DNA of 64,000 nt from Rattus norvegicus (GCF_036323735.1 NC_086019.1:237131102-237195101); one strand, 5' to 3'; counted from the first letter of the stretch, positions 20,509-32,592 are shown. A program made the numbers and translations. The notes: generated by a model not told the origin, from the sequence alone.

Positions 20509-21430
20509 TGCCCCCCGCACCTTGTCCTGTTGTGAATCTCTTTGTTAATTCCCATCTACTATAAGAAGAGCCTTCTCTAATGAGGGTTAAGCGACACTCT
20601 GCTCTATGCGGACAGCCATATGTCCCGAATAATCATTTTCTTGGTCTGTTCCTGTAACAGAAAAATGGTTTTCCCCTAGGCCCATGACCTCTCTAGTCCA
20701 AGGTTCTTGGCCACTTCAGTGTCAGGTACGGGCTCCATCTCCTGAATCCAGTTTTGTAAAAGTGGTTGGTTATTCCGGTAACATCTCTGCCACTTTTGCA
20801 CAGGTGTGTCACGCAGGCAGGGAGATCACTGGGCGAAACTTGATAATTACTTTTCTCCTCCAGTAGACTGCAAAGTCCCTTTCAGAACTATCAGCACTTG
20901 TCAGTAGGGGCGAAACTTTCAGTTGGGCACCAGCTATTGTCTTATGTTCAGTGACATAGAGAAGCTGTATCTTCCGTGGTCTGGCCTTTACCATCAGGTT
21001 GTGGAGAGTAACCAATTGCCTTAAGCAGCAGTTTGTGATGTTGGGGGGAGGGGGGCAGCATATGGGACCCCTTTGACCAACAGCTCACCAAGATTTAACC
21101 CAAGCCATTCTTGGCACAGGAGGTTTTAAGAGGTAGCAGAAGATGTCTTGTTGGGGCATTGTCCCCTACATTCTATGGTGACTCCATTTAAATTCCTTTC
21201 ATATGCACATATATTTTAGAAAGCTTCTGTGGTATTAGGTGTGTATCTGGATTTTTAAAAGTTCGTTAATGTGAGTTTTCTGTCTCCATATTCTCTCCTT
21301 TCTCTGCCCTCTCATCCTCTTTTCCATGTGCTCTTCCCCTGTTATCTCTTTATAACACGACACTCTTCCCCCCCCCCCGAAGGTCCTCCCTTCCCCACTG
21401 GTCCCTTCAAGCTACCTAACCTCTGTTGTT
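20509..21430 (-). mobile_element. L1 (Lx-type) 3' end, antisense, right part
   Basis: Resumes the L1 3'UTR: TGTTAATTCCCATCTACTAT, TTTTCCCCTAGGCCCATGAC, and TTCTTGGCCACTTCAGTGTC. The nominal open frames here are incidental. Confidence 0.65.
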
Positions 21431-21612
21431 ATTTATCTTGAAACTTACGTATGAAAGACTCTATCTCCAAAAGTAGGTTGGGTGACTCTTAAAGTGCAAT
21501 GGCTGAGGTTAACCTCTGACCTCCTTGAGCAATGCACACCTATGTACACCACATGCACAAATACGTGCACACACCTACACAGAAAAAAAAACTCATAAAA
21601 GGCTCACTGTTG

Positions 21613-21794
21613 GGCTGGAGAGATGGCTCAGTGGTTAAGAGCACTGACTGCTCTTCCAAAGGTCCTGAGTTCAAATCCCAGCAACCACATGGTGGCTCAC
21701 GACCATCTGTAATGAGATCTGAAGCCCTCTACTGGTGTGTCTGAGGATAGATAAAGTGTACTCATATATGATAAATAAATAAATTTAAAAAAAA
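21613..21794 (+). mobile_element. B2 SINE with target duplication
   Basis: A full B2 body (GGCTGGAGAGATGGCTCAGT ... CAACCACATGGTGGCTCAC) with an A tail. A perfect 16-bp duplication (AAAAGGCTCACTGTTG) lies at 21597-21612 and 21795-21810. A CTCF-like motif lies within it on the minus strand at 21724-21735. Confidence 0.95.
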
Positions 21795-21810
21795 AAAAGG
21801 CTCACTGTTG

Positions 21811-21965
21811 CCAGCGGTGGTGACGCACACCCTTTGATCCTTGCACTTGTGAGGCAAAGGCAAGCAGATCTCCCAATTCAAGCCAGCCTGATCTACAGGC
21901 TGAGTTCCAAGACAGGGCTACACAGAGAAACCCTATGTTGAGAGGAAAAAAAAAAAACAAAAAGC
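21811..21965 (+). repeat. B1 SINE
   Basis: Abuts the B2: CCAGCGGTGGTGACGCACAC, then AAGCCAGCCTGATCTACAGG, with an A-rich tail. Confidence 0.8.
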
Positions 21966-23610
21966 AAATCTCATTATTTTTTATGCTTACTAAAAATTAA
22001 TGAATAAAAAAATCTGTGTTAAAACAAAAATATACTGTTATTTGTAAAACCTTCTAAGGCATTTAGCCTTAATCTTAGATTGTTGTTGCTAAACTACGGT
22101 GGTTTTTTTTTTCAACTGTTTACCATGTAAATGTGAAGATAATAATCCGAGGCTAGTATTTACTTTACTTCCACCATTCATAAAACTATCTAGCAGGCAC
22201 TCCCTTTTCCTCTATGTGGTACTTGGAGGAAACTAACTTGGCAAGCTTTAAATATTTGTCAAGATACACTGGGCCCAACCCTTAACACAAAGTTAAAAAC
22301 TTAGCTTGCCTGTGACTGCAGAACTGCTACCTTGCCACCCAAGTCAGTGCCTTGACTTCTGGAGAAATTAGGCAAGAAATTCTTGCCAAACCACAACTAG
22401 TGGAGGTCAACTTTAAAGATCTTATTTGCCACTGATCCTTTAAAAACAGTAAATCAAAAATGTATCATGTCTTTAAGAATTACCAGAAAAGCCATGAACC
22501 CTGGTCACCTTGCCGCCTCTCTCCTTTCTAACCTTGACTGTGTACTTCTCTTATCTGTCTCCGTGGCACCAGCACCCTCTTTTATACCACGTGGTTTTTC
22601 TCTGTGGCACTGAGGCGACCACATTTGCCATTTTCTCCTGAGTACTCAGCAGAAGGGAAAACTTCAGCAGACAGTCCACACTCACCTGCTTAAGTAATAG
22701 TAATAGATAAACAAAGTAAGTCTAGCCTCAGTGTACTTAGCAGCAATTCTTGGAAACAATATTTTCTGTACATAAGAATATAGTTTAAGTGTCTATTGCA
22801 AAACCATAGCCCAGTTCCAGTTTAGAATGCTTTCCTGAAGGTCAGCCTGATCTGAGGGTACACAGCCAAATTTCTAATTCCCTGAGGTATTAAATTGTGC
22901 CCTCTTACTATTGTTATCACGACCATCATTACCATCATCACTTCTATTATTAATTATCTTTTCCAAGAACACAAGGACAGCATTAACAGCTTGGTTATGT
23001 TCTGAGGTGAAAATGGTCCAGCTCTGGAATAAAGTGTCTCAGAGCCCTGGTTGACATTTGGGTCACTATTGCACATGGAGGTCAGAGGTCACTGTGAGAT
23101 GTCGGGTCGCTTACTGAGCCTGGGGCTCATTGGTTGGGTAGGTTGACTGGCCAATGAACTCCATGGTTCACTTGTCTCTCCACCCTGAACCTCAGGGTAA
23201 CAGTTAGACTATCAGGTTGGCTTTTTATGTAGCCATTGAGGACCCAAACCCAGGTCCTTATGCTTGTGACAGCATGACTGACAGGTGATTTAATGACAGG
23301 TGACCTCCCCGGCCCCAGCTCCTGTTTTCTCTCTTTATCTTTAAGGAGCCTCTAAGCTCACACAATCTGACTAGGACCCACTGCCCTGCAATTAGACCTG
23401 GAAGATTCCTTTGAGTCTTTCATCGAGCTTCTCCTTGAAGAAGAATTCACTTGAGATAACTTTTAAGGCACCCCTCTCAGGCAGACAACAGAAACATCTA
23501 CATATGTCAGGCAAGGGGTGACACCCAAGGCCCCTTGCATACTCCATCTCTGACCTCCAGTCCATCTTCCCTCTGGAGAGAATCTGAGTGTTTTCATATT
23601 CTTTTTTCAG
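21966..23610. other. Intergenic, no recognisable repeats or genes
   Basis: About 1.6 kb with none of the SINE, L1 or LTR patterns seen elsewhere, and no good splice or coding signal. It is one of the longest such stretches in the window. Confidence 0.5.
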
Positions 23611-23821
23611 ATTTAATTTTTTTTTATACATAGGTGTTCTGCCAGTATGTGTATCAATACCGTGTTCACACCTAGTGCCTGTGAAGGCCAGAAAACTGGG
23701 CTGGATTTCCTGAAACCGGAGTTACAGATGGTTGTGAGCCACTATGTGGGTGTCAGAAACAAATCCAGGGCCTCTGTAAGAGCAGCAAGTGCTCTTAGTG
23801 GTTGGGCCATCGCTCCAGCCC
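23611..23821 (-). repeat. B2/B3 SINE
   Basis: Reversed SINE ending GGGCCATCGCTCCAGCC, with GGTTGTGAGCCACTATGTGG inside. Confidence 0.8.
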
Positions 23822-24179
23822 TTCTGGGTGTTTCTTAACCACTGTCCTGATCTTTCCTCTGCGATATCAAGGCCCCATAGGCTATAAATATAGGACTTGA
23901 ATATAAATATTTGTCCATGTTTTCCATAGAGGAAAGAAAATGTTCCATAACGAATTCGAGTAGCTCCCAGTTTTCAACATCTGACACTTTAATATTCAAG
24001 CTTCCTTTCTTTGTGGTTTCCTATCAGTGTTGAGGGTTTTTACCTTATAGGAAGACTGTGTACCAGCTGCAGAAAGAAGGTCTAAATGAGACCAGGGTTC
24101 TAGGTCCAGGTTCTGTGTAAACCACAGGATTTCTCTCTGACCCACAAGCACAAACAGCATCTCAAACTGTTTCCACCCA

Positions 24180-25000
24180 CAACACTTTTATTGTGGCTGC
24201 TAATACCGTCTTCTCTCACCAGCCCCTTCCTTAATTCTCCAGATACCAAGTGTGCATTCTGCAATTCAATTCTGCCACAAAGCTCAGTTGTACAGAACTA
24301 CCCTACCTCAGATTCTAGATACCACCCTGAGTTGGCACTGCTACTCTGCCTCAACTCTCTCCACCTCGAGTACTGAAGATGGAACCCAGGGTCTTGTATA
24401 CACCAAGGAAGTGGTCCACCAACAGCTGTGCTATCTTAAGCCCCATCCTCAGCCCTTCTGACTAACTTCAGGAGTTCCTGAAACACCCTGAGATAATTTG
24501 CTATAGTGACCTACAGAACTCAAGAAAACCCTTCTGCCTCCTATTGTCATTTTATTATAAAGGACACTACCCAGAAGCAGGAAGAAGGAAGAGAGAATGA
24601 GGGCAAGGTATAAACAGGGCTATGGGTGTAACATTCCTTCTCGGCTCTGCCCCCACAGTTACCTGGCAACAGCCAGGTATGCCTGACTCACTACAAAAGG
24701 GGTTGCTTGCCCCCTCCTCGCTTTCTTACTCTCTTGTCCTCTCTGTCCTTCTCCCTCCATTCCCCTGACCCTCTCTCTTCATGTGTTCCTAGCTGGCCTC
24801 TACTCTCTCCCTCTTCTCTTCTCTCTGTCTCTGACTCTGTGTCTCCATCTCTCTCTGTCTCTCTGTCTCTACTCCATTTTCAACTCCCCTTCCTACCTTC
24901 CCATGCCCTAAACAAACTCTATTCTACACTATACCTGTCTTATGCCTTGTACCTCATGGGGAAGGGATGCCTTAGCAGGGGCCCACAGTGACACCCCCTT
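24180..25000 (+). repeat. Probable LTR-type repeat
   Basis: A CT-rich tract (TCTCTGTCTC) leads into AAACAAACTCTATTCTACAC and ATACCTGTCTTATGCC, which resemble the polyadenylation region of rodent LTRs. The family is not assigned and the left part (24180-24640) is uncertain. Confidence 0.4.
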
Positions 25001-25038
25001 CCATCTCACCATACCATGGCTCTATGAGACATATTCCA

Positions 25039-25096
25039 GTTCTTTCTTTTTTTTATAAAACACTACTGGTTCTTTCTTTCTTTTTTATAAAACACA
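25039..25096 (+). repeat. Short imperfect tandem duplication
   Basis: GTTCTTTCTTT...TTTTATAAAACAC occurs twice in succession, about 30 bp per unit. Confidence 0.8.
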
Positions 25097-25774
25097 TTAG
25101 GGCTGAGACCTGCTCTCTGGGAATATTGATTTTCATGTGTTTGCCCAACAGGATGCTCTTTGAAGTTCCTCTTTCAGAGGTTTGCAGGCCAATGCCATTG
25201 AAGAGATATGACAGAGTCAATATTTGCTGGTGATTGACCCTACTTCAGTCGTATGGCCTCTCCTGGAGACAAGGCACATGGTGAGGTGGGAGTCTGACTT
25301 TTTGGCTAATCTAATGCTCTCTATGGGCTCTTTGAGTCACCAACTATTTTGTTAACACATAAGAGATACCCTCATCAAGAGTTTAAGGAGTTATGCAAAA
25401 TAATCATAGTAGAAGCCCAGATATTTTATTTTTATGCTATAGCACCTTACCTCCTATTTCACAGTAACTCTTGGTCTCAGGGTATAGATAAATTTCAGAT
25501 TATTTCATCATAATATTTATAAACAATAAATAATAGCCTATTACTGCTAGGTCAGTGGCATCCACACTTGCCTAAGAGGTGAACAGCAGTTTGTCATGTG
25601 GGTCCCACCCAGGAGCAGATCATTAACTACTCTCAACCTCACCTCCCTTGCCTGGTGTGTAAATGAAAGAGAGCTCATTTTAGCCTACACAGACCTTCTG
25701 TAAATCCCGGATAAGACCGTGTTTGTAAAGATACTTGGCTAACTGGGTGAAGCACTTTATAAAAATAATGTACA

Positions 25775-25895
25775 AGCTGGGTGTAGCATTGCACACATTC
25801 AATAAATCTCAGCACCCAGGATACAGAGACAGGCCGATCTCTGTAAGTTTGAGACTAGTCTAGTCTAGATAACAAGTGTAGAGAGCCAGAGCCAT
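25775..25895 (+). repeat. B1 SINE, diverged
   Basis: GCTGGGTGTAGCATTGCACA, then AATCTCAGCACCCAGGATAC, followed directly by a GT-rich tract to about 26010. Confidence 0.7.
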
Positions 25896-26009
25896 AGAGT
25901 GAGGTGTGTGTGTGTCTGTGTCTGTGTGTATGTATGCATCTGTGTGTGTGCATCTGTGTGTGTGTGATGTGTGTATGCATGTGTGCAGGCATGTGTGTGG
26001 AATAGGTAT

Positions 26010-27060
26010 ATATAAGTATATAACATGGGAAGGACAGAGGTTCATCTTGTTTGCAGTATTTGTTCAAGTTTGGTCAGGATTACATTAGGAAGAATCTCTT
26101 TCATTATGCTTGTTGACAACCTTTAAACTCACTTGTTTCTTCTTCCCATTTATCTCACTTCTGTTTTTAAAGTAAGACTTGCTGAGAGGTTTGAAATGCC
26201 CCTTGGCTGTAAACGCCCTTCTGAAAAGCCAGTGGGATTTGGAGGGCTGAGAAGCAGATTCTTGAATTATGAAAGTATTTAAAAGCATGATTTCATTTCA
26301 GAATACATGAACAGAGATGGGAGATTCAGTTGGCCTTTATCCACAGTTCTGGGGAACTGTGTTCCAAATTCTTAGAAATTCCTAAGTGCTATACCAGGTT
26401 AACAAGTGATCCGACAGGCAGTAGGGCTTGTTCATGCTGCTCCTAGATCTAGCCACTGCCTGCACAGCCCAGACCCCAAGCCAGGAAAACCCACCAGCAG
26501 CATCTTGTACCGAAAGGACTTTCCTCTCAATTGAAAATCCAGCATCAGATAGGTATAGATGGCAGAACAGAAAATACTGTATGACAAATAAACAAAAGGA
26601 TGTTTAATGTAGCTGTAGTTTAATGAAGGAGCCATCCAATAACTGCTCCTGAGAGATGATTTCACAAAGAATGGCCTAGTGTTCATGTATAGAGCCATAT
26701 TGGGAACTAAAACATAAAACAAAGAGAAGAAATCCTAAGAAAATGAATTAGAATAAAAGAAAAAGGAGCTTCCCCCAAATGGCAAGGTGACATGGAAATC
26801 TGAGATTGTCACTTTCTTGTTCAGGGTCAAGTCGTGAAGCTCATTCCTGTCCCAGATGGAGTCACATGGTAATGCTCTGTATTCGATGCGTCTTCTGTAA
26901 CCAGTGGTGGTTTGGGGCTTCCCATGCTGATCAAGGAGATGAGAAACAGTGGGCTTGCCCTGAATTGAAGTGTACAAATGACTCGTTACGGGAGGATGTT
27001 AGAACTCAGGGTAAAGAGGGCCCACCTGGCTGAACTCTGAAAGTCACCAACAACCAGAGC
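26010..27060. other. Intergenic, unassigned
   Basis: No gene, RNA or named repeat recognised. Confidence 0.45.
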
Positions 27061-27200
27061 CCCCCCCCCCCAATCTCATGAAATTGGATACAATTGGCAA
27101 GAAAAGAAAAGAAAGGAGATGGGAGGGGAGGGAGGAGAGGGAGGAGAGGGGTAGGAAGGGGAGGGAAAGGGGACAGGAAGGGGAAGAGCAGCGGAAAAAA
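27060..27200 (+). repeat. Polypurine/G-rich tract
   Basis: A poly-C run at 27061-27071 is followed by GGGAGGGGAGGGAGGAGAGG-type sequence with several G-runs. The minus strand reads as a Phe/Pro/Ser-rich frame that I regard as spurious. Confidence 0.9.
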
Positions 27201-27469
27201 AAAGAAGAAAAAGTTTGCAGAAAAGCATAAGTCACAAACACAAAACTCATAAAAGCAAACCCTTCTTGACTCCTCCATTCTGCCATCTCTGTACTGAGAC
27301 ATCAGGAAGCACCAGTAACAGTAAAATCTCAGAAAATACAGAAGAAAGGGGAAAGAACCCCTTGGAAAGAAAGAAACCTTCATGAAGAACTTTCTAGCAC
27401 TAAGGAAAAATTTTCTCTCCTTCCCTACATAACTCCCCCTCCTTTTCTTTTTCCTTCTTAGTACTCAGG

Positions 27470-28065
27470 TGTTGTAGTAAAAACAAAAAATGGATTGGCG
27501 GCTACGGGTACCCGCGAGTTCTCACTCCACGCGGAGGATCCGTGGGAGCCGCGTGCTCTGGCTGATTCTCTGACAGCCGCTTTCACACACTATCCCCTTG
27601 GCGGGTTGTTACCCCACGTGACACACACATTGCTTCTGGCGTAGCACCACGCCACGCTAGCCCCAGGCATTCTATAGCCTAGCATGGCTTCCAGAATTGA
27701 GACAGGTTGTCTCTCTGTCCGAATGGAACTTGCTCACATCCCCTGTAGCCCAGTAAAATCAAAGCTCTAGAAACTTGTAGGTTAACAATTAGATTTATAT
27801 GTTAAATTCTCAATCTACAATACATCCACAGAACAAGGTCACTGCCAACTAATAAAGATAGAAACCGCCCATCTAGACAAGATAAAATTGACCTAGACCA
27901 CCTGGATCGGAATCATCCTCCTCCTCTGCTTCCATTTTCCTTTTCGCTCCTCCTCTTCCTCCTCTCTCCTTCCTAGACTTTTCCCCGCCTACCCTTCCTT
28001 CTCATCCAACGATAGGCTTTGCCTTATCCTAGCCCCACCTCGCTTCATAATGACATCACCCTATA
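27470..28065 (+). mobile_element. Unclassified LTR-like element, copy 2
   Basis: Starts TGTTGTAGTAAAAACAAAAA. The 27490-27660 part is CpG-rich, and TATGTTAAATTCTCAATCTA and the following bases align with copy 1 at 20046-20508. It has no coding capacity. Confidence 0.5.
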
Positions 28066-28889
28066 CCTGGCGCTCAATGCAAGGCCTTGAGTGTGCTAGG
28101 GAAGTGGTCTACTGCTAAAGCACACCGCATTGCTCCTTGGTTTTCTAAAACCAAGATAGTTCTGGGAGGACTAAAAAATGGACCAATTCTTATTATGACT
28201 GTAAGAGAGGAAGCCATCAACAGAGCACAGAGAAGAGAGAACCTGAAAGAAGAGAGGGGAGTAGGAGCTTTATTATGATGTAAAGAGGCCAAAGCAGTGG
28301 TCACAGGACTGCTAGGCAAAGGGAAAGGAGTCCCAGTGGAGAGCAGAATAGAAGAAATGACCCGAAGCCATGGCACAGGCACATACAGTGGAGGAAGAAC
28401 TTACAGGACCTCACAGGAGAGAGACTCATTAGGTGATACGTGGAACAAAGCAAGAGAAAGCAAGACCAGGTGAGTCACCTGGAAATAAAGTTATCTTCAT
28501 TACTGAATATCTTTAGCAAGGACTGCACGACATACCATCGACTTTCCAATATGAAACACTATTCTAAAAAGGGATGACTCTAGGGAAGTTTCTGCTTGTA
28601 GGAGATGGCAGTCTTGGTTCTTACCTGGTCATCATCCAAAGACTAAAACCTGGGAGAGCTCAACCCTGAGTAGGATTTACACATCACACCTTCCACCCAA
28701 GCTCAAGGATCTTCAAGGAAGAAGGGTGGAAAGATTGCAACAACCAGAGGTAATGGATGACTTCCAGGAAAGTATTTTCTGGGCATAGCAGGGCAGTTGT
28801 ACATAAAAACACACAATGCTGAGAGCATACATACAACTTAACTCAGAAGCCACACAAAATACCACCATGGGAGGGGTTGAGATGGGCAT

Positions 28890-29190
28890 GAAATCCCACC
28901 ATTAAGAGAGGGACTACTGGCATTTGATTCTTGCTAGGATAATGAGAGACAATTTTCTTAAATGGTGTGGTCCATAATTAAGTGGACCACATCCTAGGGC
29001 AGGCCCCACTCCCAAGAGTGTAGTTATGTAATACAAACCGGTCTTGGGAGTTTCAAAGAAAAAGAAAGCAAAAAACAAAAATAAGAAAACTTGAAATTGG
29101 GTGAATAGAGATGTAAGAATGGGTCTAGGAAGAATTGGGGGATGGGCGCATTAGGTCAAAATACATTGTTAGAGATTCTCAAACAATTAA
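28890..29190 (+). repeat. Possible old L1 3'UTR fragment
   Basis: GGGCATGAAATCCCACCATT and GACCACATCCTAGGGCAGGC resemble Lx 3'UTR sequence in sense orientation. Weak assignment. Confidence 0.35.
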
Positions 29191-29995
29191 AAAAAAAACA
29201 TGACTCTTTAAAAGGAACAAAGTGACTTGGAGAGGATTTTTAGATTTCTGGCTTGAGCAACTGGATGACCAAAAACATAGTTCTCAGAATGGGAAAGAAC
29301 AAACTCATTGATGGAAGAGCTCCAGTTTGGATGAACTGTATTAGGAAGGCCTAGCATACCCACCCCTGGTGTCAGACAAGTTCCTCTGTATAGGATGCTG
29401 GAGATCAGAGGTGTCATTCACAGAGACACTGTGGATGGGCTGCTACCTAACCCATTTCTAGTGGTCGACTCACCTCGTCACTGTCCCTTCCAGACAATCA
29501 TGAACTTGTGGTTTACACATGGAACAAGAACTTGGCAGTGTAATGGCTCCTTAAGAGACACTTTTAAAGCAACTGTTGATAAATGAAACAAGTCACTCAA
29601 CTCAGAGCCCAGAAGCCCCTCCTAAGGTCATCATGCACCTTCCAGGGAAGAGGCTAAAAGTGACATGGGCGTTAAAATATTCTTGGAACTCTGAAAGGCA
29701 GCCCTACTATTTTGCCTAGTCTACAAGAGCCAAGGCATAACATTTTAAGCATTTCTCAAGACTATGCAGCATTAGAATTTGGCTAGTTAGCAACACTAGT
29801 ACCAGGGACCAGATGTGTCTGACCCCTCTAACTTTTTCACTATTTGCTTTGGGAATATTGCTTTGCATAATAAGATAGTCTAAGAAGCTAACGATGTTTT
29901 CTTGCCCTAAAGTGTGAACCAAGTCTCTTCTTTCCCAAGAGGTCCTTCTTTTCTTCCTCCTTCCATCCTTTCTGTCCACAGAGGTGAAGAGAGAT
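29191..29995. other. Intergenic, unassigned
   Basis: Nothing recognisable as gene or named repeat. Confidence 0.45.
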
Positions 29996-30009
29996 AGGAT
30001 TCAATTTTT

Positions 30010-30122
30010 TTTCTTTTTTTTTTTTTTGGTTCTTTTTTTTTTTTTTTCGGAGCTGGGGACCGAACCCAGGGCCTTGCGCTTCCTAGGTAAGCGCTCTACC
30101 ACTGAGCTAAATCCCCAGCCCC
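30010..30122 (-). mobile_element. ID SINE
   Basis: Reversed ID body (GAGCTGGGGACCGAACCCAG ... CCACTGAGCTAAATCCCCAG) with a long T tract at the left (the A tail). A 14-bp duplication AGGATTCAATTTTT lies at 29996-30009 and 30123-30136. Confidence 0.97.
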
Positions 30123-30595
30123 AGGATTCAATTTTTAACCTGAGGTTGCTTTTCTTGAGAACACATTTGGTATTCTCATAACTGGGCTTCGTTGGGTAAA
30201 CAGTCTCCTTGGCATGGTTGCCTTCACCGAGAGAGCCATTCTCATCCACTGATTGGGAGGGAACAAGTCTTCAGACAGCTGCTGTTTTCATCAGTGCCTC
30301 AAATATGAGGAAAGGGTAGCTCTCAGGCATTAGCTCATTACTATTGCAAAAGGAACTGACCACACCCTCCCCGTGGCTCCTCTGGTTCATTTTATTAGGG
30401 TGTAAGCAGGTTTGAAAATGAAGACAACGTCAGTGTCCAAGTCAAAGACTACTGAACATGTTTCAAATTGATCATGAAGTTGTTTTTAAAGTGTTTTCTT
30501 GTATACCCCACTCTAGACTTTCTGAAGTCAGAGTTTCCATTCAGCAAATGATCTCTCTTTTACAGTCATTCTCCCTACTGTATGTTTTTTGTTTA

Positions 30596-30725
30596 TTTTG
30601 TTTTTTGTTTGTCTGTAGACCAAAACACTCACTATGTTATCTTCTCTATGTAGACCAGGTTGGCCTGGAACTCACAGCCTTTGTCTGCCTCCCAAGCTCA
30701 GGGATTACAGCCACCACACCTGGCT
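30596..30725 (-). repeat. B1 SINE
   Basis: Reversed B1: TGTAGACCAGGTTGGCCTGG, AACTCACAGCCTTTGTCTGC and GGGATTACAGCCACCACACC. Confidence 0.85.
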
Positions 30726-30740
30726 TAGAAATTATCTTGA

Positions 30741-30828
30741 GGGGTTGGGGATTTAGCTCAGTGGTAGAGCGCTTCCCTACCAAACACAAGGCCTTGGGTT
30801 TGGTCCTCAGCTCCAAGAAAAAAAAAAA
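30741..30828 (+). mobile_element. ID SINE, slightly diverged
   Basis: GGGGTTGGGGATTTAGCTCA to CCTCAGCTCCAAG with an A tail. A 14-bp duplication AGAAATTATCTTGA lies at 30727-30740 and 30829-30842. Confidence 0.95.
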
Positions 30829-31149
30829 AGAAATTATCTTGAAAGTGGAGGCAGAAAGAAGGGACATGATGAAGCATATTTCTTGGGTTTAAGAAATCAT
30901 TTATTCTACATTTTCTGGTTGGACAGTGTAGAACACATTGTTCAGTTCAGGGACTATATACATTGTCAGACCATCCTTCCTCTTTTGCTCATCAACAGTG
31001 AGACTTGCATCTGTCATTAGGTCTCCAATCAAGTCTCCATTTCTTTCTATTATACACTGTATATATGTATTATATACTGAAATCCCATTCCACATATCAC
31101 TGCTCCAAACATTCCCGTGTTTTTCTCACGTTCCCCACCATAGATGTGC

Positions 31150-31450
31150 AAGGGCTTCTCTGTGAGTATGTTATGGATTAGAGGAAAATGTTCTCCATGG
31201 CCCCATGTATCTGAATACTTGGTCCCCATCTGGTTCTGTTTTGGGAGATTGTGGAACCTTTTGGATGTCAGACTCAGATGCCGGTGTACGAGCTGAACAC
31301 TCTGCTTCCTGGCTTCTACCATGCAACTAGCTACCTCTGCTTCAACTGTGCAGCCCTGTGCCATGTGGACAAGTGTACAGTGAGCCAAAACAAAGTCTTC
31401 CTCCCTTACTTTGTTCCTGTCAGGTACTGAGTCACAGGAGCCAAGAGAAT
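31150..31450 (+). repeat. MaLR-like LTR, sense
   Basis: CATGGCCCCATGTATCTGAA, TTGGTCCCCATCTGGTTCTG, TTTTGGGAGATTGTGGAACC and GAGCCAAAACAAAGTCTTCC follow the layout of rodent ERVL-MaLR (MT/ORR1-type) LTRs. Confidence 0.5.
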
Positions 31451-31987
31451 GGGACTCTAGAATCCTCAGGGGGAAGAGTGTTTAGGATACATTGTTTTCT
31501 AAAGTGGTTACACCAACTTACACTCCCATGCATAATGTACACACTCTTTTTTACTTCACCTCTTACCCATCCTTTATTGTTAAAGGACAAACCTTTTGGG
31601 AGCCTCATTGGTTGGGTGTCATTCTGTCCTTGTTTTAATGAAGTGCATTTTTTTGATTATGAATGAGGTAATTTAACGAGTTCCTCAGCTGATTAGCTTT
31701 CCTGTGTTGTGAAATTCTTAACCACATTTTTATCTTTCTATTGAACTTTCTGAAGAGGGGGTGTGAGCTCCTGAGCAGATCTTGGATACTGACCTTTCAC
31801 CAAGTGTAAGGATTGTGGAAGTTGCCTCTGAGTTTATACTTTATATTTTCTTTTCTTTTTGGGTGGTGTGGTGGTGGCTTTTCTTTTTAGATAGTCTCGA
31901 AGTTACTATGTGGACCAAGTTGGCAACAAGTGGTAAGCTCCCTGGTTCTGTTTCATATGGGTTGCTCTACCTGAATGTATTTTTTTA

Positions 31988-32106
31988 AAAAAATGATCAG
32001 CTTGCTTTTATTGTTTTTTTTTTTTTTTTCTGGAGCTGAGGACCGAACCCAGGGCCTTGCGCTTGCTAGGCAAGCGCTCTACCACTGAGCTAAATCCCCA
32101 ACCCTT
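31988..32106 (-). mobile_element. ID SINE with extra 3' tail
   Basis: Reversed ID body (32031-32106) with a T tract. About 25 bp of unique sequence (AATGATCAGCTTGCTTTTAT) lies between that tract and the left target duplication. The duplication CTGAATGTATTTTTTTA lies at 31971-31987 and 32107-32123. Confidence 0.92.
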
Positions 32107-32123
32107 CTGAATGTATTTTTTTA

Positions 32124-32278
32124 ATTTCTCTATTTTTATTCATGTGTATGTCTGTGTGTGCATCACACATGTGCAGGTACTCACAGAAGCCAAAAGCCTG
32201 GAGCTGGAATGACAGGAGGTTATGAGGAAGCGAACTAAGGTCCTCTGCTTACAGCTGATCCACCTCTCCAGCTCCATG
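32124..32278 (-). repeat. B3-type SINE
   Basis: Reversed SINE: GGTACTCACAGAAGCCAAAA to GATCCACCTCTCCAGCTCC. Confidence 0.7.
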
Positions 32279-32305
32279 CTCTGTCATCCTTTATGCTGAG
32301 GTTTA

Positions 32306-32308
<3 letters not shown>

Positions 32309-32347
<39 letters not shown>
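32309..32347. repeat. (GT)n microsatellite
   Basis: About 19 uninterrupted GT units. Confidence 0.97.
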
Positions 32348-32349
<2 letters not shown>

Positions 32350-32439
32350 CTCCAAATTTGCTGTCGTGATTTTTTTTCTTTCTAAGAAATCTTCCCACAA
32401 CGATTACATTAAATTTAAAATTAAAGGAATGTTAATGGA

Positions 32440-32592
32440 CAGGCAATGGTGTGGCATGCTTTTAATCCCAGCACTTTGGAGGCAGAGGCAGGCAGATCTC
32501 TGAGTTCAAGGCCAGCCTGGTCCACAGGGTGAGTTTGAGGAGAGTCAAGCTACACAAAGAAACAATGTCTGGAAAAAAACAAAAACAAAACA
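32440..32592 (+). mobile_element. B1 SINE
   Basis: CTTTTAATCCCAGCACTTTG, then GGCAGAGGCAGGCAGATCTC and GGCCAGCCTGGTCCACAGGG, ending AAAAACAAAAACAAAACAG. The target duplication (GTTAATGGA, 32431-32439) recurs only after the GGA array, at 32748-32756. Confidence 0.9.
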
